This document shows positions 10,269 to 20,202 of a stretch of DNA of 64,000 nt, piece after piece. How positions within the stretch are numbered: the stretch's first letter is position 1; the number at the start of each line of letters is the position of its first letter. The notes under the pieces were generated by a model. It was not told the DNA's origin. It saw nothing but the letters and a program-made list of their open reading frames with translations, and made no database searches. The DNA is from Bubalus kerabau (taxonomy: Eukaryota; Chordata; Mammalia; Artiodactyla; Bovidae), in the NCBI RefSeq assembly GCF_029407905.1, contig NC_073643.1, forward strand, positions 31,958,001-32,022,000, read 5' to 3'. A program made the position numbers and the translations under genes.

Positions 10269-12258
10269 CAGATCAGATCAGATCAGATCAGTCGCTAAGT
10301 CGTGTCCGACTCTTTGCGACCCCATGAATCACAGCACGCCAGGCCTCCCTGTCTATCACCAACTCCCGGAGTTCACTCAGACTCATGTCCATCGAGTCAG
10401 TGATGCCATCCAGCCATCACATCCTCTGTCGTCCCCTTCTCCTCCTGCCCCCAATCCCTCCCAGCATCAGAGTCTTTTCCAATGAGTCAAGTCTTCATAT
10501 GAGGTGGCCAAAGTACTGGAGTTTCAGCTTTAGCATCATTCCTTCCAAAGAAATCCAAGGGCTGATCTCCTTTAGAATGGACTGGTTGGATCTCCTTGCA
10601 GTCCAAGGGACTCTCAAGAGTCTTCTCCAACACCACAGTTCAAAAGCATCAATTCTTCAGCGCTCAGCCTTCTTCACAGTCCAACTCTCACATCCATACA
10701 TGACCACAGGAAAAACCATAGCCTTGACTAGGTGAACCTTTGTTGGCAAAGTAATGTCTCTGCTTTTGAATATGCTATCTAGGTTGGTCATAACTTCCTT
10801 CCAAGGAGTAAGCGTCTTTTAATTTCATGGCTGCAGTCACCATCTGCAGTGATTTTGGAGCCCAGAAAAATAAAGTCTGACACTGTTTCCACTGTTTCCC
10901 CATCTATTTCCCATGATGTGATGGGACCAGATGCCATGATCTTCGTTTTCTGAATGTTGAGCTTTAAGCCAACGTTTTCACTCTCCACTTTCACCTTCAT
11001 CAAGAGGCTTTTTAGTTCCTCTTCACTTTCTGCCATTAAGGTAGTGTCATCTGCATATCTGAGGTTATTGATATTTCTCCCGGCAATCTTGATTCCAGCG
11101 TGTGCTTCTTCCAGTCCAGTGTTTCTCATGATGTACTCTGCATATAAGTTAAATATGAAGGGTGACAATATACAGCCTTGACGTCCTCCTTTTCCTATTT
11201 GGAACCAGTCTGTTGTTCCATGTCCAGTTCTAACTGTTGCTTCCTGACCTGCATACAAATTTCTCAAGAGGCAGATCAGGTGGTCTGGTATTCCCATCTC
11301 TTTCAGAATTGTCCACAGTTTATTGTGATCCACACAGTCAAAGGCTTTGGCATAGTCAATAAAGCAGAAATAGATGTTTTTCTGGAACTCTCTTGCTTTT
11401 TCCATGATCCAGCGGATGTTGGCAATTTGATCTCTGGTTCCTCTGCCTTTTCTAAAACCAGCTTGAACATCAGGAAGTTCACAGTTCACATATTGCTGAA
11501 GCCTGGCTTGGAGAATTTTAAGCAGTACTTTACTAGCATGTGAGATGAGTGCAATTGTGTGGTAGTTTGAGCATTCTTTGGCATTGCCTTTCTTTGGGAT
11601 TGGAATGAAAACTGAGCTTTTCCAGTCCTGTGGCCACTGCTGAGTTTTCCAAATTTGCTGGCATATTGAGTGCAGCACTTTCACAGCATCATCTTTCAGG
11701 ATTTGGAATAGCTCAACTGGAATTCTATTACCTCCACTAGCTTTGTTCGTAGTGATGCTTTCTAAGGCCCACTTGACTTCACATTCCAGGATGTCTGGCT
11801 CTAGGTGAGTGATCACACCATTGTGATTATCTGGGTCGTGAAGATCTTTTTTGTACAGTTTCTGTGTATTCTTGCCATCTCCTCTTAATATCTTCTGCTT
11901 CTGTTAGGTCCATACCATTTCTGTCCTTTATCGTGCCCATCTTTGCATGAAATGTTCCTTTGGTATCTCTAATTTTCTTGACGAGATCCCTAGTCTTTCC
12001 CATTCTGTTGTTTTCCTTTATTTCTTTGCATTGATCGCTGAAGAAGGCTTTCTTACCTCTTCTTGCTACTCTTTGGAACTCTGCATTCAGATGTTTATAT
12101 CTTTCCTTTTCTCCTTTGGTTTTCTCTTCTTTTCACAGCTATTTGTAAGGCCTTCTCAGACAGCCATTTTGCTTTTTTGCATTTCTTTTCCATGGGGATG
12201 GTCTTGATCCCTGTCTCCTGTACAGTGTCACGAACCTCATTCCATAGCTCATCAGGCA
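10269..12258 (-). mobile_element. BovB LINE, ~2.0 kb 3' copy
   Basis: This is the longest BovB in the window. The plus-strand view starts with a (GATCA)n tail and ends in the CATAGCTCATCAGGCA region upstream of the reverse transcriptase. An exact 10-bp target-site duplication TTATGGTGGG lies at 10259-10268 and 12259-12268. The copy is truncated at its 5' end, so it lacks the 5' region and endonuclease domain. The tail unit (TGATC in the sense direction) differs from the TGAAC unit of other copies here. Confidence 0.97.
10788..11816 (-). pseudogene. BovB ORF2 reverse-transcriptase fragment
   Basis: This is a 342-codon open frame within the 10269-12258 BovB. It encodes the core of a non-LTR (RTE clade) reverse transcriptase that would copy its own RNA at a nicked target. 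Visible motifs in order: PIPKKGNAKECSNY (fingers), FRKGRGTRDQIANI, FIDYAKAFDCVDHNKLW (first catalytic Asp), GRQGCILSPF, and NNLRYADDTTLMAES with the YADD catalytic pair intact, then the LKLNIQKTK thumb-side motif. The nominal start is not a real initiator: homology continues upstream until a frame disruption near 11860. The frame ends early at LLLGRKL because one T is missing around 10793 compared with the copy at 36.09 kb. The endonuclease is absent, so it is a dead fragment. Confidence 0.9.
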
Positions 12259-12409
12259 TTATGGTGGGGGGTACCAGTTAATTAAGGACATTGAATTGCA
12301 AGCTGAAATCCCAGCACTCTGCGTCCCTGGTTCTTTGTTCTTGGACGAATGTCTCTTCCTGCTCCCCACTCGGTATACTTACCTGAGGCTGGGGAACTAG
12401 CATGCCTCA

Positions 12410-12476
12410 GCTCATAGTGTTCATGCAAGGATTAAGTGAAATAATATGTGTACAGTGCTTTGTATAGGGACTGGAG
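12410..12476 (-). repeat. Possible MIR fragment
   Basis: The phrase GCAAGGATTAAGTGAAATAAT followed by a GTACAGTGCTTTG block resembles antisense MIR (gaggattaaatgag...aagcgcttag). It is short, so the call is weak. Confidence 0.35.
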
Positions 12477-13975
12477 CACAATCACAATGCTGTTGACTTA
12501 GAAAGATTATCAAAAGGGTACTGGGAATCTCACTGGCAAAACCCATGTTGCACTCTCTTGCGATCATTTTAATGGGGGAAAAGATGATGAAGAGCCTTGA
12601 TTCCCTACTAGAGTTACTCATTTCGTGCACTGAGTGAACTTTAAAAAGTGCAAAATGAGCAAGGAGTGTGATGAACTGTCTTACACTTGTTGACGTGTTG
12701 ACTCTTGGATATTAGGGATTTGTTTCAGATAAGGCCAGGTATAAACCTCAGATGCTGGGACAGCTCAGTGTTGGAAGCCAAAATCCATTGTGAGTTTGCA
12801 GAGTTCAGGGTCCTGCAGTATCCATACACTGCCTGCCTGGGGAGATGTTTCATCCTTGAGTTAATCAGAGCTTGTTTGATCCTCTGCCTTGTTATAGACC
12901 ATGTCTTAAGTTGCCTGTTAATTCTAATTTAAAAAAACAAATTACACTCTTGATGGATTGGTCCTGAAAATTTACATACCTCTTTTTTGATAGAAAATTC
13001 AAGTCTGTATGGATTGAAAGGACATAGAAATATATGTCTTCCATTGAGCTCTGACTTCTTTCACTTGCTTAAGGCAGAGGGTCTGTTGCAGTTGCCGTGT
13101 TGTTCGTTTGGGCCAGATTTAACTGTGCTGTTCATTGTGCATTTGCTGTGTGGAAGCCGAGGCACAGAGAGGGACTTGTCTCTCTCTGTATCCCACAGCT
13201 TTTAGTGGTAAAAGATAGCATTTATGAAATCATATACTCTCTTCTTGATTTGTGGAAAGGTTATCAAATAAAAGCACCATGAATTTTTCTTGATTTATAA
13301 TTTGTACCCTCTCAACTTGTTAAAAAAAAAAAAGCATGAGTGAAATACAGTTTAAGGCATCAAATTTGGTTCCTCGTACCCTTTTTAGAAACAAAAAAAG
13401 TAAAGTTCAATAAGCAGGAGTTAAGTGAAGCAAATGATTAAGGAAAAACTTTTATTAGACTTGTAACAACCCTTGGAGTGGCAAAGACCCAGGATTTTTC
13501 CATCTTGAAAAACATGCAACATCCCTGTCTGCCAAATACCATTTCAGAAACTAAAACAGCAATCACAAAAGGGGAAACCAATCCATGTAATTGGAGATTT
13601 CATTCGTGTTATTTACACAAGGATCCTGGTAACCTGGATCAGCCCTTCTGCAGCCCTCTTCTCAATATCCTCATGCATGAGCATCAACGGGAAAGAGTAG
13701 GAATGTTCCAAGGGTTTTTCTCTGATGTTTTGAAATGTTGCTATGTTTTCTGGGTCCAGTTCAGTGTACTTCTTGGGGCCTGGCGAGCCTGGTTATGATG
13801 CGCTGGGGCTTGAATTTTTCTTTGCTTTCTCTTATGGTCAGCATTCACCTTTTCCCTGAGTGTTCAAATTAGAAGAAATGGTACCTCGTCTTTGCCCATA
13901 TCTGTCCCAGATCATTCATTACCAGTGACAACAATGCATTCCTCCACTTCTGACTCAGTTCTTAAACATGATAAT
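12477..13975. other. Unique sequence, no gene seen
   Basis: An A-run lies at 13321-13334. A frame of 106 codons at 13478-13798 shows no family motif, signal peptide or compositional support, so I do not call it a gene. Confidence 0.5.
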
Positions 13976-13990
13976 TAAAAAAAAAAAAAT

Positions 13991-14205
13991 CTGAGTAATA
14001 TTCCAGTATGTAAAAGTCCCATGTCCTCCTTATTTATTCATCTGTACGTGGGTGTTTAGGTTGCTTTCATGTGTAAATAGTACTGCAGTGGACCTTGGGA
14101 TGCATCTGTCTTTTTTGAATTATGATTTTTCTCAGGGTATGTGCCCAGTAGTGGGATTGCTGGGTCATTTAGTAGTTCTGTTTTTAGTTTTCTAAGGAAC
14201 TGTCA
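13991..14205 (-). mobile_element. L1 LINE 3' segment, inverted half
   Basis: The CAGGGTATGTGCCCAGTAG and GGGATTGCTGGGTCATTTAG stretch is the reverse complement of the terminal L1 ORF2 region. It abuts a sense-strand L1 segment at about 14206, producing an inverted structure. It is non-coding. Confidence 0.8.
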
Positions 14206-14676
14206 TACAATGGAATATTACGCAGCCATAAACAGTGACAAAATTGGGTCATATGTAAATGGACCTTGAGTCTGTCATCCAGAATGAAGTGAATCAGGAA
14301 AAAAAAGACCAAATATCATTTATTAATGCATATATGTGGAATCTAGAAAATGGTACAGATGGACTTGCTTGCAGGGCAGGAATAGAAATGCAGATGTAGA
14401 GTGGGCACATGAACACTGTGGGCGAGGGGGTGGGATGAACTGGGAGATTGGAGCTGACAGATACACACTACCGCGTGAGAAGTAGGTCACTGCAGTATAG
14501 CACAGGAGCTCAGCTGGGGGCTCTGTGGCAATCCAGGTGGGTGGGATGGGGGTTGCGGGAGCAGTGTCCAAGAGGAAGGCCAACTCACTTCATTGTACAG
14601 CAGAAGCCAACAAAATATTATAAAGCAACTGTACCCCAAAACAAAAACACCCAAAAGAGCACACACACACACACAA
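14206..14676 (+). mobile_element. L1 LINE 3' end, sense half
   Basis: It starts with ACAATGGAATATTACGCAGC (end of L1 ORF2, reading MEYYAA-like). It runs through the ruminant L1 3' UTR (ACCGCGTGAGAAGTAGG, ATTGTACAGCAGAAGCCAAC, AAAGCAACTGTACCCC) and ends in A-rich and (CA)n sequence. Together with 13991-14205 it looks like one 5'-inverted insertion. Confidence 0.85.
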
Positions 14677-14909
14677 AATCTAGAATAAAGCATGCTTAGA
14701 CCTTCTTGCTTTCCCTAGTTGTACATGCCTAGAAGAAGGTTGCATTTCATGTTATCACCAATCCTTGTGTGTGTAGTTTCCCCATTCTCCCTTCTAAGTA
14801 ATGAGAGAGAAAAGTAGAATTTTCGAGAATCACAAAAAACTTAATAATGAGAAAGTCTAAAAACCAGCAGTGAGGAGAAACACTCTAATTTGTGAGACAT
14901 CTACCCTAT

Positions 14910-15124
14910 AATAGCTGCCTTTACTGGGAGCTTATGTATAAACTGACAAAAATTCTTATGAGACAGGTACAGTTCTAAAAAGTCTGTTTTACAGTTGAGG
15001 AAACCGAGGTGTTCTGAGGTGAAATGACTCCCTCAGACTTCTCTGCTCATTAGAAATAGAACTGGGATTTGAACCCAGCTACTCTTCCTCTGTTGTCATG
15101 GCTCCTAACCACTACACCATATTG
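14910..15124 (+). repeat. MIR SINE (sense)
   Basis: It follows the sense MIR order: ATAGCTGCCTTTACTGGG, CTTATGAGACAGGTAC, GTTTTACAGTTGAGGAAACC, GGGATTTGAACCCAGC, CTCCTAACCACTACACCAT. Confidence 0.9.
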
Positions 15125-16020
15125 TGTTCACCTTGTAGGCGTCTTCCCAGGGTATTAATTTTGCAAGCATGGTTTTGTGTTAACATACATTTTTCACTCT
15201 GGGACTGCTTGCACACTGCATGTTGAGACTTTATACTTCAGTGTCATCTAACTGGATCTGTTTAATCTTGGTAGACTTTTTCAAATGCTTTAATTCTTTT
15301 TGCTAGTACAAGAGCTATGGGAAATAAAAGCGTGTCCTGGTGGGATTCAGAACAAGGACAGCCACTTAATTGGCGTTCTCCGGTCTCTAACTGGGCATGC
15401 CTGTTAAGACATTTTCTCTAGATCTTTGAGTCATTTTTCTCTGGTACATTATTTTAATTAACTTCATCTCTGCATCCCTCATTTTATTTCGTGCTAGCCT
15501 CGACCACTCAATGATTGATTTATTCCGCTCAATCACCTGTGTGGGAAAGTGTGGCAATCAAGAGGGTCCCCTTCCCAAAGCAGCAGTCCTGTACCTGGGA
15601 GTTTTTCCCAGCAATCAGATTCAGAATTTGTTTTGTTTTGTTTTCAGTTATTGAGATACATTAACTTTGAAGGCTGTTAATTTACCAGGGTGAAGATTTG
15701 GGTACTTAGAGGTAACACTGACCAACAATTAGGAAGTCTTTGGTTACTCGGTCAATAGAATTCCCGAGGCAGAAGCCATATGCCAAGGACTTTGATATTC
15801 AAAAATAGAAAGAATAGGTTTTAAAAAGTAAAATATTAGGCTTGAAAATATATATAAAAGCCAGTTGCAAAAGACCAACAATTACACTGCTATTACTTAA
15901 GGGGTTTGAAGTATCTGTAATCTCTCTGTTCACACAAACAGCAGACCATTTTAAATATCTGTGCCTTAAAATACTGAGCCCACCACTTGTTAGATCTCTT
16001 GGGTGACACTTGTGACCAGC
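15125..16020. other. Unique sequence, no gene seen
   Basis: There are no recognisable genes. A GTTTTGTTTTGTTTTC run lies at 15630-15650. Confidence 0.5.
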
Positions 16021-16430
16021 TCAGGCATAAAGAGGAATTAATTGGCTCATGATTCTGAAAAGTTGGCTAGTAGAATGAGCTTCAGGGGCATCTGAAGTAG
16101 GGGATTCAGATCATGCTGTTGAGTCTTGGTCTCAGAATCTTGGCTGTGCGATGCTCTGTGTTGCTTTCATCCCTGGAAGTGTTGACCAGACTGTGGCAGA
16201 TAATCATCAGTCTGCTTTCGTACAAACTCCAGCAGAAAGGCATCTTTTCCGACAAGTTCTAGCAGCTCTCATAAAATTTGGATCTTGCTGGTTCTGTGAT
16301 TGATCCCTTGTGTACCATGTGCCTATCACAGAAATACTCTCTCTGGTTGGAGCAGGGCTAGATCGGGGGAGCTTGAAGGGGTCTGTAGCATGGAATGGGT
16401 CATGTGCTTGTCTCAAGAGTGGTAAATAAT
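16020..16430. repeat. Probable old interspersed repeat, family not identified
   Basis: Blocks such as GGAATTAATTGGCTCATG, GAGTCTTGGTCTCAG, CTCCAGCAGAAAGGCATC and AAATACTCTCTCTGGTTGG recall a mammalian-wide repeat consensus that I cannot name securely. Repeat masking would settle it. Confidence 0.3.
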
Positions 16431-16558
16431 CTTTTACCTGCACAAATGATGGAAAGTGGGTCAAAGGGGTGCTGATCTCAGGAGAGGGGGACAGTATTCT
16501 AGGAAGATAGAGTGTATATTGTACTTTTTTTGTTTTTGTTTTTGTTTTTAAACAGAGG

Positions 16559-17215
16559 CCCGTTTTTGTTTTGTAATAATTTCAAACTTACGGAGAAGTT
16601 ACACGAGTAGTCAAGGAACTTTCCAAAAGAAATCCTTTACCTGGATTCAACATTTTGCTCCTTGGCTTTATCATTTCTTATCCATCTGCCTATAGAATAC
16701 ACATGCACATATTTATACTTATACATAACTTATTTTCAGAACCATTTTAAAAATTGATTACAGATGCCATACCCTTTTATTCCTAAATAAATCACTGGAG
16801 TTTTCCTAAGAACAGGGACATTCTTTTTCATAACAACAATACAGTGATCAAAAGTGAAGTTGCTCAGTCGTGTCTGACTCTTTGTGGCCCCATGGACTGT
16901 AGCCTACTAGGCTCCTGTGTCCATGGAATTTTCCAACCAAGAGTACTGGAGTGGGTTGCCATTTCCTTCTCCAGGGGATCTTCCCAACCTAGGGATCAAA
17001 CCTAGGTCTCCTGCATTGTGGGCAGATGCTTTACCATCTGAGCCACCAGGAGATGATCGAAATTAAGAAGTAATATTGATACAATATTAATAAATTATAG
17101 TCTAATGTCAATTCCTATTCATATTTAGTCCCATTGTGCCAATCATGTCTTTTATAACTATTTTTTTTCCTGGTCCAGGATTGCTCAGAAAGGCACTGTA
17201 CTTGATGCATAGTAA
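16559..17215. mobile_element. Old L1-type LINE 3' sequence, split by a SINE
   Basis: The left part has ATAATTTCAAACTTACGGAG, CAACATTTTGCTCCTTGGC, GATTACAGATGCCATACCC and TTTTCCTAAGAACAGGGACA. It resumes after the SINE with ATTGATACAATATT, TAGTCCCATTGTGCCAATCA and TTTTATAACT. These are characteristic blocks of a mammalian L1 3' region. Strand is not assigned. Confidence 0.55.
16854..17053 (-). mobile_element. Bov-tA SINE
   Basis: The sequence is reverse-oriented: it begins with the Bov-A end (GTTGCTCAGTCGTGTCTGAC) and ends in the tRNA-like head complement (GCTTTACCATCTGAGCCACC). The flanks are TGATCAAAA (16845-16853) and TGATCGAAA (17054-17062), a 9-bp duplication with one mismatch. It is nested in the L1 remnant. 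Confidence 0.95.
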
Positions 17216-17221
17216 AGACAG

Positions 17222-17420
17222 AGAATTACATAGTTGGAAGGTATCTTTAAATATCTTATAGCCCAGCTACCCATGAGTGTCATCTGAGATGTTCCTCATG
17301 AAGGTGTCTGTCTAATACTTGGGCATCTCCAGTGACATTCACTATGAGGAGGTGTGTTTTACCTCTAAAATACTACCATGCCTCTGTCCTCAAGAAGCCT
17401 GGGCATCATTCATTGCTTTA
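17222..17420. repeat. Possible L3/CR1-type LINE relic
   Basis: The phrases GTTGGAAGGTATCTTTAAAT, TTGGGCATCTCCAGTGACAT and TTCACTATGAGGAGG resemble an ancient CR1/L3-like consensus (tccagtgatgggga...tcactac). It is heavily diverged and the boundary with the L1 relic is approximate. Confidence 0.35.
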
Positions 17421-17459
17421 CTACTATCTGCCCACCTGTCTAACCATCCGTCTACCATC

Positions 17460-17680
17460 TGTCACTGTTGTAGGTCATAAAGCAAGGTCTTTGATTTCAA
17501 CATACTTATATCTATAAAGTGGACAGAAAGGTCAATTAAAATACAGTGATAGAGAAGGCGCAGGAATGCTGATGGATTGTGTATATGAGGTTGGGGAGGG
17601 GATGCTAGAAGAGGGAGGTGTGGCTGGGACCCTGAAGAATGAGTAGGAGTTGCCAACTAGCCAAGGAAGAAATGATCAGA
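17460..17680 (+). repeat. L2 LINE fragment
   Basis: The stretch GGAGGTGTGGCTGGGACCCT, AAGAATGAGTAGGAG and TTGCCAACTAGCC follows the L2 3' region order (gctgggtcttgaaggatgagtaggagttagcc). Old and non-coding. Confidence 0.5.
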
Positions 17681-17689
17681 TTGGTGGAC

Positions 17690-18095
17690 TTACTACCTCC
17701 TCTAGGACTAATTTGTATTGATTGGATTGGAATTACTTTGGGAAAATGGCTTATAAAATATCTTAGCCCATGACTATGTTAAAATGTATTCAGTACATGT
17801 CTTTTAGGCCGTATCAGTGATGTTAGTGATGGGAAATAGCTGTAAATGAAAGATCTTTGTATAGACTAGCCATATGGCATCTTTCAGGTTACCCCAGTTT
17901 TCCTTTTTTCTAATAAATAAATGAGAAATATGAATCAATAAAGTTTCCATGGGTAAAATTTTGGTGAGTTAAAGTAATAGAATTTTTAATTACACTTCTC
18001 TAAGAATTTTGAAAGGATTAGATATTATTATTAATTAGACATATTTATATATTTAATAATATGATAGTTATTAATTAGCTATATTATTCATATAT
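17690..18095. other. AT-rich unique sequence
   Basis: No gene is seen. The last 100 bases are an ATTATTAATTAG-type AT-rich tract at which the next BovB copy begins. Confidence 0.5.
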
Positions 18096-18747
18096 TCCCA
18101 TGATTTCATGGCAAATAGATGGGAAACAGTGGGCACAGTGGCTGACTATTTTTCTGGACTCCAAAATCACTGCAGATGGTTATTGCAGCCATGAAATTAA
18201 AAGATGCTTGCTCCTTGGAAGGAAAGTTATAACCAACCTAGACAGCATATTAGAAAGGAGAGACATTACTTTGCCAGCAAAGGTCCATCTAGTCAAGGCT
18301 ATGGTTTTTCCTGTGGTCATGTATGGTTGTGAGAGTTGGACTGTGAAGAAAGCTGAGCGCCGAAGAATTGATGGTTTTGAACTGTGGTGTTGGAGAAGAC
18401 TCTTGAGAGTCCCTTGGACTGCAAGGAGATCCAACCAGCAAGTCCATCCTAAAGGAGATCAGTCCTGGGTGTTCTCTGGAAGGACTGATGTTGAAGCTGA
18501 AACTCCGATACTTTGGCCACCTGATGAGAAGAGCTGAATCATTTGAAAAGACCCTGATGCTGAGAAAGATTGAGGGCAGTAGGAGAAGGGGACGACAGAG
18601 GATGAGATGGTTGGATGGCATCACCGACTCAATGGACATGGGTTTGGGTGGACTCTGGGAGTTGGTAATGGACAGGGAGGCCTGGCGTGCTATGATTCAT
18701 GGGATCGCAAAGAGTCAGACATGACTGAGTGACTAAACTGAGCTGAA
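18096..18747 (+). mobile_element. BovB LINE 3' fragment with partial ORF2
   Basis: The fragment runs from the ATTTCATGGCAAATAGATGG region of ORF2 to a GACTGAGTGACTAAACTGAG tail. One frame (18100-18537) is open for 145 codons and encodes the post-RT C-terminal part of ORF2 (motifs [38 protein letters not shown]). It then shifts frame into 18488-18724. No RT catalytic core is present, so it is inactive. No clear target-site duplication is found. Confidence 0.93.
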
Positions 18748-20030
18748 TTCTTTTGGACAAAAAAAATAAATATTCTAAATTTCAACTTTCAGGCCTGTTA
18801 CCTGAAGATAAAAATAGTACCTTCTCAAGAGTTAGGTCATGTGGAGAATAAACATATTGATCAGTGTGAAATACTGAACATGATGCCAGCACCTAGTAAG
18901 CACATAATGGATATTACTTATTTTCAGGGCTTGTCTGTGATTTTTACCCCTTAGGTTGTCAAAGGTTTATAAAAGTAATTTATTGTATTACTGACTAATA
19001 ACTAGTTGATCTGAAAATATTTTTTATATACTCTGAATATATTTTTTATTTTTATATATTACTTCTATTATAAAAATTAAGGATGTTAAAGATGGTAAGA
19101 TTTAGCAAAGAACTTTTAACTCCACATGCTTTTAATGCTTTCCTGAATTAATAATTTTCATGTCCATCATATTTTCTCCTTGGCCCACAATTCATCTCAT
19201 ATTTGGATCTTGGCAAATGATGACTTGGTTAATTAGGCAGTCTGTTAACTCTGATTACTAAGTTATAGCAGATCAGCATAGAAGCATCACTGTGCAATTT
19301 GGATTAAAAGGCTCTTCATTTTATCAAAACAAATTTACATTTAGGGATAAGTATATAGAAATGCATTAAGTTAAAATGATGCATTTAATAAGGAAAATTT
19401 TTAAAGGATAAAGAATTATTTCCTCCAACAAAGTTATTTTTTATTATGACATTCATCACATTATCTTTTTCTAGAAATAGACTTAAAAGCTTGGAATTTC
19501 CTTTTAAAGCTTGAAAATTATAACTGATTTAATCCTTTTATTATACAAATATGGTGGATGCATTGCATTTTTATTTAAGCATAATTTAGTGTAGTGATAC
19601 ATGGTTATATTTCCAATTCTGACCACAGTGGCCTCTGATACTGGACTTGCTTGTGGAAATGAATCTTGACTGTGTTGGGGGGAGGAATTAGTGGGTTACA
19701 TTAAGGCTCGCCGTCTTTCATGGCTGAAGGCACTGACAAATAAGATTGGGCCTTCGAAGTCCTTCCTCTCTCTTGTTTAATGGTTCATCATCACTTACGG
19801 GCAGCTGGAGTATCAGAACCTTGCTGGCTTATTCCAGCTCTACCTCTGCCTGCTTTCTTTCCTTTCTTAGCTCATTAACACTGAGTCTTGTGGAAAATGA
19901 ACACACAAGTCAACCCGAGAATAATTTTCTAGATGCAGTAAACCCTGATATTTATGTTAATTTCTCCTCAGGATTCTATGATGTGTCAGTAATAGCCAGA
20001 AGATAGCCTCTTACCCTTCAGTCTCTCCTG
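18748..20030. other. Unique sequence, no gene seen
   Basis: The sequence is AT-rich (19010-19080 is strongly so). Open frames are short and lack recognisable domains. Confidence 0.5.
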
Positions 20031-20033
20031 CTC

Positions 20034-20202
20034 TACACACATACCCACATGCGCATGCGCCCATACACATGCACCCACACTCACGTGCACACACACACAC
20101 ACACAGACATACTCTGAACTCACACACACACACACTCTCACACGCATGCACGCACACACACACATACACACATACATACATACTCTGAACTCATCACAGG
20201 CA
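20034..20202. repeat. Compound (CA)n microsatellite
   Basis: Interrupted CA/CG-containing dinucleotide arrays (ACACACACACACACACAC, ATGCACGCACACACAC, CATACATACATAC) include two copies of ACTCTGAACTCA. Alternating purine-pyrimidine sequence with ATGCGCATGCGC is Z-DNA-prone. The minus-strand frame with Cys/Val runs here is an artefact of the repeat. Confidence 0.95.

Noticed and set aside
10265..10292. Short tandem GATCA units resembling a small repeat array
   Set aside because: This is the BovB 3' tail repeat. No CRISPR or satellite structure is present, and CRISPR is not expected in this genome.
10385..10735. Plus-strand frame of 116 codons
   Set aside because: It is the antisense of the BovB ORF2 C-terminus; similar antisense frames recur in every BovB copy (for example 18289, 29186, 35643).
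13478..13798. Plus-strand frame of 106 codons
   Set aside because: No homology signature, no promoter or splice context; length is within chance expectation.
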